Positions 24,431 to 35,144 of a stretch of 64,000 nucleotides of DNA are shown in pieces; positions within the stretch are counted from its first letter, which is position 1, and every line of letters begins with the position of its first letter. Origin of the DNA: Hevea brasiliensis (Eukaryota; Streptophyta; Magnoliopsida; Malpighiales; Euphorbiaceae); contig NC_079496.1 of assembly GCF_030052815.1 (NCBI RefSeq), forward strand, positions 79,473,652-79,537,651, written 5' to 3'. A program made the translations under genes and the position numbers. A model generated the notes under the pieces. The model was not told the origin of the DNA. It made no database searches and saw only the letters and a list, made by a program, of their open reading frames with translations.

Positions 24431-27400
24431 TGTCACACCCTACCCCTCTGTAAGGCATAACATGATCCCGTAGTATACCTAATGAATTACCAAACTTCGT
24501 CTACTGATAACCCATTAAATACACTACAAGAGATTTTAAATATTTACATACTTCTTTACAAAGTGGTGAGCAATATTTACAGGTGTTAAATTTTTTTTTT
24601 TTTAACTGAAATGAAACTAGATAATACATTTGAAGAATTAATAATTTCTATAAGAATTTTGGCAGAGTGCCATCTGTATTTTGAATAAAACAGTTCTTCA
24701 AAAACCTGAAAAAAGCACTTCCAATATTTTGTTCAATCTCCAAACTCCAATATCCAATCAACACAATAAGTTTCTCAACATTTGCCAACTCAAATCCATA
24801 ATAATTTTCCAGTGTTTTCAAAAGCTGAGATAAAAGAAATATATCACAATATTTACAAGCCAAAATAATTTACAAATTTAGTTTACAACTTCAATGTACA
24901 ATTTTAATTTACAACTGCTCAAAACCAAGAACAATATATACATACAGTGAACATACATTACAATACAAAATGCAAAATATGGTATACTCAATATACCCGA
25001 TGAACTCTCAATGAAGCACTAGCAGCCTAGTCTGCTGCCCTATCAGTCTGTCTACCTGCGACAGAAATGAAAAGCTATGACTGAACCAATGTCTCAGTGG
25101 TGCACAACATTAACAAAAAGCAACTTTAAATCATAAATCATAAGTCATATAAATAGTGGATACTTAAAACCATAGTTAAATTCAAAGACAGTGAATGTAA
25201 TAAAGAATTTAAACTCCATTTCACAATATCATAATAAATATCAATAAATCACACACACAGCTTAATCATGTTCCAAAGTCCAATTCATCCCAAGAGCCGA
25301 TGGCTAATGAGGAATAACATAGCTAGCTAGCAATAATATGAGTACTCATTCTATTCGTTCTCAACAGGCACACACCTCAACACTTCAGCTAGAGAGGGAA
25401 TTCAAAGTCAATTCATCCCACTAGACAAGCTAGCGAGGAATTCAATCAATATACATGATAGCTATGGTTTCAAACCAATTGCAATATTTTCAAATAATAA
25501 GTATCCATCAAATTTCCATTCAAACAATTTTTCACAATTCAAAACAATAACATACAAAATTCTCATAATTTATTTCAATTGAAAAGTCAAAAGAAATAAC
25601 TGTTGTACACAAACCTCTGGTAAATATCTCTTGGCCCTGACTCAGTGTTTCCTTCCCCTTCCCTTAGTCTTTGCTAACTGAAACACACAATTTGAAGTGT
25701 TTCAGTACTCATTTAAATCGTCTCTAACAATAAGGCTTAATAATTAATTTATTGAATTCTATTATTTCTTTAGTCAACCTAAGCTATTGACCCTCGATGC
25801 ATTCTAGGTGAATTAGGTTTTAATGTTACCAATATGTCACATTTTATAGCCTTTTAGTATTGGTACATGTTACCAAATTCATTTTCAAGTATATTGCATT
25901 TTATTACAATTTGCCAGATTTCGGTATACTATTTTGACCTAGCCGGATGACCTAGTTCCCTCAGTTTTCGGGTTTTGGTCCAAACTACAAACTTGTAGGT
26001 CTATGTCTTATTGCACGCGGGGCAAAATTTCAGGTCATTCTTAGTTGTGTAGACCAAGTTATGGTCAATTTACCAATGTTGGACAGAATGTACCAAAATG
26101 GTAACTTTAGGTCATTTTTAGGTCACTTTTGGTTCGGCCAGTTTTTGGACCTGAACTTGTGCAAGCTATTTGACTTGTTTATGGTCATTTCTGGGTGTTG
26201 GTGTCTTTATAAAAATTGTAGATATATGTCTAAACTATTCATGATAAAAATTTCAGGTAATTGGACCTGTTTTGAGTAAGTTATGGTCAAAACACTAACT
26301 ATTGTCCAAATGGTCAATTTTAAGGCTTTCAAAGCACTAATCCAGATTTGGTCATTTTTCAAGTCACCTTCTAGGCAGAATTTTGGTAAGCTTCCTTCAT
26401 GAAAGTTGGCACATTTTGTGCCTAGTTTCACCTCCAATTGGTCTCATACCAATTGGAGTCACACACTTAAGGTTCTAAGCCAAAACATACATTGCCCTAT
26501 TGCACATTGTTCATCCTTCACTAATTACCCATTCAACACTTACCAAGTTAACTCTTCCATGCCAATTCTGGTTGTACCATACCGTTAAAACATTTTACTT
26601 CACATTTTTGGTCATTTTGGCAGCTTGTAACCACTCTCAACATACACACTATAATACAGAATTTTCCAAAGTCCCATTTACAATAATTAAAGTCCCATTT
26701 ACCACAATTCAACCACATGAACATACCTCATTTCCATGTCCAAATTCAAACAATTATTTATATACACATGCTGCCATCAATGACAACATAATTCAACAAT
26801 ATTTCATGAACTCAAACACTTCAATCTTCTTCATGAGGCTGCCACAAGTTTACACATACCCATCAACCTCCATTTGAAATTTTCAAGCTTACAAATCAAA
26901 CCTTACTCATGGAATTCAACTACAATACAATCAAACATTTAAATCATCATTCAAACCACTATTTATATGCAAGAACAAACTAATCATAGTGAAGTTCCAT
27001 GGCTACCAAAATGTACATTTCCACTAATTCAGCAAACTTCAAAAATTCTTCCACAAATCAACTACCCACAACCTTAGTTACACTTTTAATAAAACAAGAA
27101 TTGAAAATACACACTTACCATTTTTGAAGTTCTTCATAACCTCACCAAAACTTAACTTTCTTGCTCCTAGTATGCTGCCCAAGGTGTGTGGACAAGGTTT
27201 AGTGGAGAAACCTTAACCATTGGAGGCTTGGATTATGGTTACATGGTGGACTTCAAGGTGCGGCCATGGAGTTTTCTCTCCCAAAGGTTTCGGCTGAATT
27301 TTTCCAAGGTCGAAGATGAAGTTATCTTCTGTCCATATGTTGATTAAATGTCCACTTAAGTGGAGTTAGTGGAGCACTAAGGTAAAGGTTTAATATTTGT

Positions 27401-27988
27401 TTAGTTAAAGTTTCATAATTTAGTTTTTGTCCCCCATTTCTTTCACTATTCTTATAATGTGTCACAATTTAATTTTTCATGACATTTTAAAGTGTAATAT
27501 TATTTATTTTTAATGGACATTTAGGTCAAAAGACAATTCGGGGTGTCAAATGACCACAATGCCCCTATTCGGATTGCATTCCCGATTTTTCGGTAACACC
27601 GAGTTTTATTGTTTTCTCAATTTCTCGTCTTTTTTTGTACTAATTATTTAATTTTTCTTTGATATTTCTAATGATATTTATACTTCAATAGATGTTTATT
27701 TAAGTCTTAAAAATATTTTTTAGGGTTCCCCGCGGTTCAGGGCTAGTCAACGGTCCACGCCGCAACTTCCCGATGCGGTCACCCATCGCTATGGTTCTTG
27801 GCTCGTTTAACTTGGTTACATTCATTACTATTATTTTTTCTTTGTCTTTCTTGTGTTTTCTTTTCTTGTATTTCATTATTTTATGTCTCCTCGCCCATAT
27901 CTAAGTGTAGTTCTATGCATTCTAGCTGTCCGGACTGGCACTAGTCACCGGAACAGTAGAATGCACTATTGAACATAGGGGTGTTACA
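24431..27988 (-). mobile_element. Element D 3' LTR (family I, minus strand), 3558 bp
   Basis: On the minus strand it runs from tgtaacacccctatgttcaa (at 27988) to gggtagggtgtgaca (at 24431). Its first half resembles element A (tggaccgttgactagccc). It lies tail to tail with C's 3' LTR, creating a long inverted repeat of related LTR 3' halves. The double stem-loop is present but decayed at 25056-25103. D's 5' LTR lies beyond the right edge of the window. Confidence 0.88.
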
Positions 27989-28022
27989 ATTCTCCCCACC
28001 CCCTCCCCCCCCCCCCCCTTAA
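27989..28022 (-). promoter_or_regulatory. Polypurine tract (element D)
   Basis: On the minus strand, ttaa followed by a run of about fourteen G, then ggaggg and ggtggggagaat. It lies next to the LTR and after the end of the integrase gene. Confidence 0.85.
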
Positions 28023-28077
28023 AATAAATTTCGTCTAGAAATTTTACCTGACATCAGTTTCTGAACAGCTGTGGGTA

Positions 28078-29189
28078 CTATCTCCTCATATCCTCTTCAC
28101 GTTCCCAAGTAGCTTCCTGGCCTGAATGAGGGTTCCACAGCACTTTAACCAGGTGCATCTGTTTATTCCTCAGCTGCTTCACCTCATATGCTAGAATTTC
28201 TATGGGTTCTTCCTCATATGAGAGGTCTGGATTTACCTCAATCTCTTTAACTGATAGTACATGAGATGGGCTAGATCTGTACCTCCTTAACATGGACACA
28301 TGGAAGAAACTGTGTATCCTTTCTAGCTCTGGAGGCAATGCTAATCGATATGCCAAAGGACCCACTCTTTCTAGAACCTCATATGGTCCGATGAAATGAG
28401 GACTTAGTTTCCCCTTTCTGCCAAATCTCATAATCCTCTTCCAAGGAGAAACTTTAAGGAATACCTTATCACCCACTGCATATTGAATGTCTCTTCTCTT
28501 CATATCAACATAGGACTTCTGATGGTCTGATGCAGCCTTGAGTCGATCTCTGATCAATCTGATCTTTTCCTCTGTCTGCTGAACAATTTCTGGCCCAATC
28601 ATCTTTCTTTCACCAACTTTATCCCAACATAGGGGAGTTCTGCACTTTCTACCATACAAAGCTTCATATGGAGGCATCCCAATGCTTGATTGGTAGCTGT
28701 TGTTATAAGCAAACTCAATCAAAGGCAAGTGTGTATCCCAACTACCTAGAAACTCAATCACACAAGCCCGTAGCATATCCTTCAATATCTGAATTATCCT
28801 CTCAGACTGGCCATCTGTCTGTGGGTGGAATGCTGTGCTGAAGTTCAATCTAGTTCCTAGGGCTCTCTGAAGACTATCCCAGAATCTAGAAGTGAACCTA
28901 GGATCTTTGTCAGATACAATCGATACTGGCACTCCATGCAGTCTTATAATCTCATTTAAGTACAATCTGGCCAATCTCTCCAGGCTATAGTCCATCTGGA
29001 CTAGTAAAAAGTGAGCAGACTTGGTTAGTCTATCAACTATAACCCATACTGCATCATGACTATTCTGTGTTCTTAGAAGTCCCATCACAAAATCCATAGT
29101 TATCCGTTCCCATTTCCACTCTAGTACTGACAATGGATGTAACAAACCTGCTGGTACTTGATGTTCTACCTTCACTTGCTGACAAGTTA
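28078..29189 (-). pseudogene. pol: Integrase core, C-terminal domain and chromodomain (element D, distal part)
   Basis: Integrase joins the element's DNA to the host chromosome. Read from 29189 down, the zinc-finger end (TCQQVKVEH) is followed by the core with all three acidic residues: Asp in TMDFV, the first Asp of SDKDPRF, and Glu in GQSERIIQ. After these come the GPYEVLERVG (GPY/F) segment and a chromodomain (YEEEPIEILAYEV, then VKVLW and GQEATWE). There is no intron after the Glu. It ends at a TAG at 28078-28080 where element E has CAG. The apparent extension past 29189 belongs to E's LTR. E's insertion separates it from its N-terminal part at 41365. Confidence 0.9.
29185..29189 (+). repeat. 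Target-site duplication of E, left copy
   Basis: agtta, repeated exactly at 41365-41369. Confidence 0.95.
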
Positions 29190-29405
29190 TGTAACACCCC
29201 CGTTTGCATAGCCTGGTAGATTTCACTGTTCCGGTGACCGGTGTCGGTTCCGACAATTAAGGAGATTAGAGCCACATTTAAGACAACAGGAGAAGCCATA
29301 AACACAAATAATTAGTAATGTTTAATTAGTTAACTACAAATAAGAAAAACAGAACATAAGAGGTTAAACGAGCCGAGAGTCACAGCGATGAGTGACCTTC
29401 TCGGG

Positions 29406-29423
29406 AACGACTGCGAAGTCGTT
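29406..29423 (+). other. Perfect 7-bp hairpin with GCGA loop near LTR start
   Basis: AACGACT and AGTCGTT flank a GNRA-type tetraloop, about 217 bp into the LTR and just after the conserved gcgatgagtgacc block. It is repeated in the 3' LTR at 37921-37938. Family II LTRs have a different but equally placed stem. Confidence 0.65.
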
Positions 29424-32119
29424 TTAAACTCAAATTTCGAACCGTAAAAAGTGACGCTGCGGTCCTTAGGACCCTTATGGACACAGTGGAAAAGAGAAAA
29501 TCACGAAAAAGAACTGTTAAGTCAGTCAAATAATTAGGTCGTGAGCGGAAGAAATATTGAATTATTTGCAAACCGGGATGAACCGACGAGGGGCAATTTG
29601 GTCAATTGACCCCGAGAGCTGACTCCTGACCTAACTGTCAAATAAAATCGGAGAAAAGAAAATTTCGGAATCGAGAATTAAATTAAAAAACTAATAGAAA
29701 AAAAAAGAAAAAAAAAAAGAAGAAGATAGAAAAGTTAAAGATGATGACATCATGAATGATGTCAATAAGAAATTAATTAAGTTATTTATTAAATGGGATT
29801 TTGTGGTCTTCCATCAACTAAAATAAATTAAGAAAAGAAAAAAATTAACAACAAAAAGTCATCTTCATCTTCTCAAAAACGTCACTCTCTTCTCTCCCTC
29901 ACAAAACCACCATGAAAGCTCATTTTTGAGCTTGAAAAACTAAAATCCAACCATACAAAATTGTTCTACCATAAGTAGACCTTGTTTGGGCAACTAAGAA
30001 AGAAGATTCAAGGAAAAGAAAGAAAAAAATTTGAAGAAAAGGAGGAAGAAAATTCTGCTCAAGGTATAGTACTATAAACTTCAATTTTTATTGTTTAATT
30101 AGTGTTAGTGTGGCATCAAGAGCTTGTAAATAAACTTGAAATGAAATAAAATCATGGGAGAAGGACTAAACTGAAATTTTGGCTTGGTTGATGGGAGTAT
30201 GATTGGTATGGTTTGATGTGTTTAAAGGGAATTAAAGATGTTAATAAACTTACATTAGTATGGTGTTAAGATGGAAATGCACCAATTGTGATTGAATGAG
30301 TGAGTTAGGGTTTCAATGCTAGGGTTTATGAACCAAAATTTGGAGAAATGCATAAATGGCATGTTTAACCTATTGTGAAATGAAATAATGGTCAATTATG
30401 ACCAAATAACTTGTGTGGGAATGATAGGAATGAAAACTAAATTCGGAGGTAAATGGTCATGCTGCTGGCAGCATGACCAAACCCACTTTGAAGGACCAAA
30501 ACTCAAATTTTACAAGTCCAATTGATATGCCACCAATTGGAGATGAAAATAGATATAAAAGAGCACAATTTTCATTAAGGAACCATAGCCAAAAACTGAC
30601 CAAAACTTGGTGAAACAATTGACCAAAGTGAGTTGATAGCAGGCTGCCACTGCACTAAACTGACCAAATGAACAGTAACTGTTCATTTGGTCATAACTCG
30701 AGCTAGGTAGGTCAAATTGACCTGAAATTTTACCAGCAATTAGATATGATATAGATATAAAACTTTCATGAAGAACACCAACCCAAATTAGGCCATTAAC
30801 CCTTTCAAAATCATTGAGCAAAATTAAATTACTGTACTGAGATTCTGCAGAATTTTCATTGAGCAGCAATGTTTGGATGGCTATAACTCTCTCTAGAAAA
30901 CTCAGATTTAGGCGATTCTTGAACCGATGGAAACCTAAGACATAGTACAACATTTCATATGAAGAAAGTGAGACCAAATTATGAACTTAACTTGATCAAA
31001 TAATTGACCAAAGTTGGACCAAAAACCTGCCAGCACCTAAATTGCAGTATGAACAGTGCACGTGAACAGTAAACTTATTTTGGCCATAACTTGAGTTACA
31101 AAACTCCGATTGAGGTGATCCAAAAATGAGAATACATTTAAGACAATAAGGAACATTTTCTATGAAGGAAGTTTTGTCAAATTCCAACAGTAGATCGACC
31201 AATGGAACAGTGCAACTTCGGAGAACCAAAACCGAAAATTGGCAATTTTGCCAAAATGACCTAAGCTTTAAACAAATGACCAAAACCAACAAGTTTGGTG
31301 ACCAAAATGTGGTATGTGGGTGAAGTTGGAGTTCCCATACCCATTAAGCCTTAGAAAGTCAATAATTTGACTTGAATAGTGCAGTGAATAGTAACCCAAA
31401 ACACAAAATTTCGAGAACGTCGAATTTAACACGTTAGAGCTAGGTAAATGTGAAGTTAAGTTTATTTTGGATTTATTTTAAGTTTTAGTACTGAAACATT
31501 GGAAAATTTCGTGTTTCAGTGGAAAAGAATACTGGGACAGAACCCGAGGAGTCGAGTCAAGGCCAACAGGCGACTCGTTTGAGGTTTGTGCACAACATAT
31601 ACTTTTATAATCATCTTTTGCATATCGTTTTGAATAATATGAAATATTGGATTATGGCATTTTATGATGTTTGATCTAAATTGTTGAAAGTTATTATGTA
31701 TATTTGAAAAGACAATGTTTAGCAAATCGTTAAGATAAGTTTTGAAACCACGATGTCATGACCACATATTTGAACACCTCACTAGCACGACTAGTGGGGG
31801 TAATTAGTTTTGAATTTTGATTCCTTCTCTGGAGAAGTGTTGAGGTGTGCCAGTAGAAGAGGATGTGAATGGATATCCATATATGTGAGCTAGCTAGCCT
31901 TGTGATATGATTTCTCTTTAGTCTCTGGCTATTGAGATTCTATTTGTTTCGAATGGCGTGATCTAACTGTGGGTTTTATGAAATGTGTTTTGATACTTTG
32001 AAACGAACTTGGTTTACATGTAAAACCTTACAATGCATGATTGTATTTAATTTTCATGTTTAGCCAAATTTTTTAATGAATGTGCTTTAAGTTTTGCATA
32101 AAGATTATTTTAGTATATT

Positions 32120-32168
32120 GTGCACCATCGAGTCCTAGTACTCGTGATAGCTTTATTCTTTGTCGCAG
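32120..32168 (+). other. Double stem-loop, disrupted copy (E 5' LTR)
   Basis: Same place as 40617-40659, but the stems are broken by changes such as cactgag to catcgag and ctcagcga to ctcgtga. All disruptions coincide with CAG/CTG in the 3' copy, which suggests consensus errors and not real divergence. Confidence 0.5.
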
Positions 32169-32877
32169 ATCTGAGAACTAGAGGAGCAGCAGTGAGTCTT
32201 TGAGGTGTGAGAAGCTACTGACCTAAAGTTTTCGGGTATAATTTATACCCTAACTGTAAATATTTCTTTTGATGTATATATTGCACATAAATGTATGGAC
32301 ATGTACATGGGTCTTGAGCAGCTTGTACAAAGTTTGTATAAAAGTTGTAATAAATTTTAATTCGGACTTTTTGAATGTAAATTTTAGTATGATGAATATA
32401 TAAATTGTTTATCTTGAATGGAATATGAATAAATGATATTGATGGACAGTATTTTGAGAATTTTTGAACTTGTGAATTTTGAGAAATTGGTTGAAATTGA
32501 GTATGAATTTGAAGCAGTGGTTAGATAATTATTGGAAGTGCTTTTATTCAGGTATTTGAAGAACGGTTTTCTCAAAATACAGAGGAAACTCTGTCAAAAT
32601 TTTTATAAGATTTGCAGAAAACTAAAATGGCCAAAAATATTAATTAGTTTTAATTTCAACTAAATGTTTTAAATACTTATTAGAAATGCTCACCACTTGT
32701 CAAAGATAAGAAAATTGTTTTAAAATCCCTTGTCCACTTGTCAAAGATAAGAAAATTGTTTTAAAATCCCTTGTAGGGTACTTAATGAGTTATCGGTAGG
32801 TGAAGTTCGGTAGTTCATTAGGTATTCTACGGGATCATGTTATGCCTTACAGAGGGGTAAGGTGTGACATGTTTTAG

Positions 32878-32889
32878 TGGTATCAGAGC
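32878..32889 (+). promoter_or_regulatory. Primer-binding site (initiator tRNA-Met)
   Basis: tggtatcagagc, nine bases after the LTR end. Confidence 0.93.
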
Positions 32890-33058
32890 AAATTTTTGAA
32901 GTATGTTTTAACATATAAATTTGTGTCTTTTCTTTATTAAGTACAACTGCTCAATGTCCATAATTGTTACATACAGTGCATTACATCATGAATATGAACT
33001 AACGGAGGGAAATCTCCTTGTGTTAATTGTTCAGGAGATACCCTAACTTCAGCCTGAA
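32890..33058 (+). other. Untranslated leader of element E
   Basis: Leader between primer site and Gag. It contains GGAG-ggaaat-CTCC at 33004-33017 and the gtacaactgctca block shared with A and D. No coding content. Confidence 0.6.
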
Positions 33059-34233
33059 ATGGAAGAAGGGGATCGCTCAGTTGAGCAGTCTGTTGAAGCT
33101 GAGGCACAAGGGGAAGCCCCAGCTTTACCGAATGTCAGTGGGTCAGCAACACCAGCCCCACAAATGCCGCAGTTTCCTGCACAATTCGCACAGCAGATGG
33201 CTGCGATGTTTCAGCAAATGGCTGGGGGTATGCCTGTTCAAGCTCCACCCCAACCACCTGTGGCACAACCACTGCCTCCAGCCAGACAGTATGACAAGTT
33301 ATTGAAGTATGGGGCTGTAAAATTTAAAGTCTGATAGACCCACTTGAGCGAGCAATGGCTTGAAAGAATGGACAGAGTATTTAAGAAGGCACCGCCAAGA
33401 TGAATTGAAGCTTGAGTATTACGTGTCTCTATTGCAAGGGATGCGTATGGTGGTGGAAGACCATCCCCACGGCTTGGCTGAACCACGGTGCTAACACAGG
33501 ATGACTTCATCGAGAGAGTTGAGACAAATACATCCTGACGCATATGTTGATCGAAATTGCAAGAATTTTTGAGTTTGAAACAAGGAACCGATCGGTGGCG
33601 GAGTATGAGAGGAGTTCTCCCTTTGAGTTATTATGCTGAGAGTCTCCTTACTACCAGCAAAGCAAGATGCAAGAGATTTGAGACGGGTTTGAAGCCCAGC
33701 ATAAGGATGCAAGTTGTGGGATTTCGACACAGCAACTTCTCAGAGCTTATGTCTCAAGCACTTGAACTGGAGAGAGTTGAAGCAGAAGCAAACCCAATGA
33801 AGGAAAAAGCTGAAAAATCAGAAAAAGACAAGGGGGAAAAATCAGTTGAGCGAGTTACGGTGCTACCTACGGAAGAGAAAGAAGTTTAGTGGACCCAGCA
33901 GGGGTCGGGGTGGAAAGATTTAGTAGAGGCAGATTTTCGGACGAGACCCCTAGGTGCAGCGGCGATCAGCGAGGGTTCACGATCTACCCGCCTGTGAGAC
34001 TTGTGGCAAGATTCATGGGGAGTGTTATTGGGCCACTGGAGCTGTTTTTAGCTGCGGAGGCAAGGGTCATTTAGCAAGAGGCGTACTAGTGCTCCGAGAT
34101 ATGGTCCAGCTCCTACTCTGCCGAGGATCTATTGCAGTCTGCTCCCGGAGGTTCACGATCATTTGGCGAGAGGAAGAGGCAGAGGTAGAGGCACTACTTG
34201 AGCGATCGAGCACGATTGGTCAATCAGCACAAG
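33059..34233 (+). pseudogene. gag: Gag with frameshifts (element E)
   Basis: Starts at the ATG at 33059 (MEEGDRSVEQS) and runs cleanly for 91 codons through a Pro/Gln/Met-rich N-terminus to QYDKLLKYGAVKFK. From about 33329 the frame shifts repeatedly. The capsid-like Gag domain resumes at 33557-33889 (SLLTTSKARCKRFETGLKPS), followed by a Lys/Glu-rich linker and two nucleocapsid knuckles at 33990-34080. The first keeps CETCGKIHGEC; in the second (FSCGGKGHLARG) the first and last cysteines are missing. Most defects lie where D has CAG or CTG, so some may be sequencing artefacts. Confidence 0.85.
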
Positions 34234-34691
34234 GAAGTGCTTCAACCAGAATCTATGCGATGAAACAGCGAGAAGAAGCTGAGACTTCTGATGTGGTAAC
34301 TGGTACATTCTCTATCTTTGATCAAGAAGTATTTGTATTGTTTGATCCGGGTTCAACCCATTCATATGTTAGTGCTAGCATAGTCAGTTCACTTGCTGTC
34401 CCATGTGTGCAAATGGGTTTTGAAGTGCTAGTAACTAGTCCATTAGGACAAGAGGTCCGGGTCAACAAAATTTATAGAGACTGTCCTTTGGTGATCCAAG
34501 GACATGTTTTCCTATCAAACTTGATTGAAATGCCCTTCAGAGAGTATGATATCATCTTGGGCATGGATTGGTTAGCCAGGCATCACGCCATGATTGACTG
34601 TAGACTGAAGACAGTCACTTTTGGTCTCCCTTTGTACGGTGATGTGGTAATACATGGGGAGAGGCATTTACTGCCATCAAACATCATTTAA
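34234..34691 (+). pseudogene. pol: Aspartic protease (element E)
   Basis: Retropepsin-type protease that cleaves Gag-Pol. The catalytic motif [10 protein letters not shown] is encoded at 34344-34373 (Asp codon 34344-34346). The second half of the fold includes a Y-DIILGMDWL segment at about 34546-34575. The frame ends at a TAA at 34689, where D and F continue into the RT linker. It is in one frame with the Gag remnant just before it (frame open from 33954). Confidence 0.85.
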
Positions 34692-35144
34692 TGCACTAGC
34701 GGAAGAATGATCAGAAAGGGGTGTGAAGCATACTTGGCACATGTGATAGACACCCAAGTGGGGAGTCCAGCACTAAGGGACATCCCTACGGTATGTGACT
34801 TTCCGGATGTATTTCCTGATGAGTTACGGGATTACCTCGAGAAGAGAAGTGCAATTTGAGATTAATGTTATGCTCGTGTGGATCCAATCTCCATAACGCC
34901 ATATAGAATGGCACTGCAGAATTGAAAGAGTTGAAAGTGCGATTGCAAGAATTGCTTGACAAGGGCTTTATCCGCCCTAGTGTGTCACCTTGGGAGCGCC
35001 GGTGTTGTTTGTAAAGAAGAAAGATGGCACTCTCGCTTGTGTATTGATTATCGGCGGTTGAATAAGGTGACAATAAAGAATAGATATCCATTACCCGCAT
35101 TGATGACTTGTTTGATCGGTTGAGGTGCGGTATGTTCTCCAAAA
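34692..35144 (+). pseudogene. pol: Frameshifted linker and RT N-terminus (element E)
   Basis: Homologous to 53450-53930 of element F ([18 protein letters not shown], the KKDGTL block and LFDQLKG) but broken in several frames. Defects cluster at positions where the homologue has CAG, CTG or CCAGG, such as gatcggttgaggtgc in place of gatcagttgaagggtgc. Confidence 0.8.

Larger units (their letters stand above)
29190..32869 (+). mobile_element. Element E 5' LTR, 3680 bp
   Basis: tgtaacacccccgtttgcat to ggtaaggtgtgaca. Compared with the 3' LTR it has clustered small changes at 29540-29550 and 32126-32216, nearly all where the other copy has CAG or CTG, and a 20-bp insertion near 30466. It has an inverted repeat AACGACT-GCGA-AGTCGTT at 29406-29423 and a gggtataatttataccc inverted repeat at about 32234-32250. 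Confidence 0.94.

Noticed and set aside
26500..26877. 125-codon plus-strand frame
   Set aside because: It is the complement of the same LTR region in element D; composition is typical of random AT-rich sequence and it is not kept in other LTRs.
29190..29256. N-terminal extension of the minus-strand integrase frame up to 29256
   Set aside because: These codons come from element E's LTR, not from D; the true upstream part is at 41365-41571.
30510..31292. Minus-strand frames of 155 and 98 codons, repeated at 39001-39783
   Set aside because: They are conserved only because the two E LTRs are recent copies; the frames are absent from other family I LTRs.
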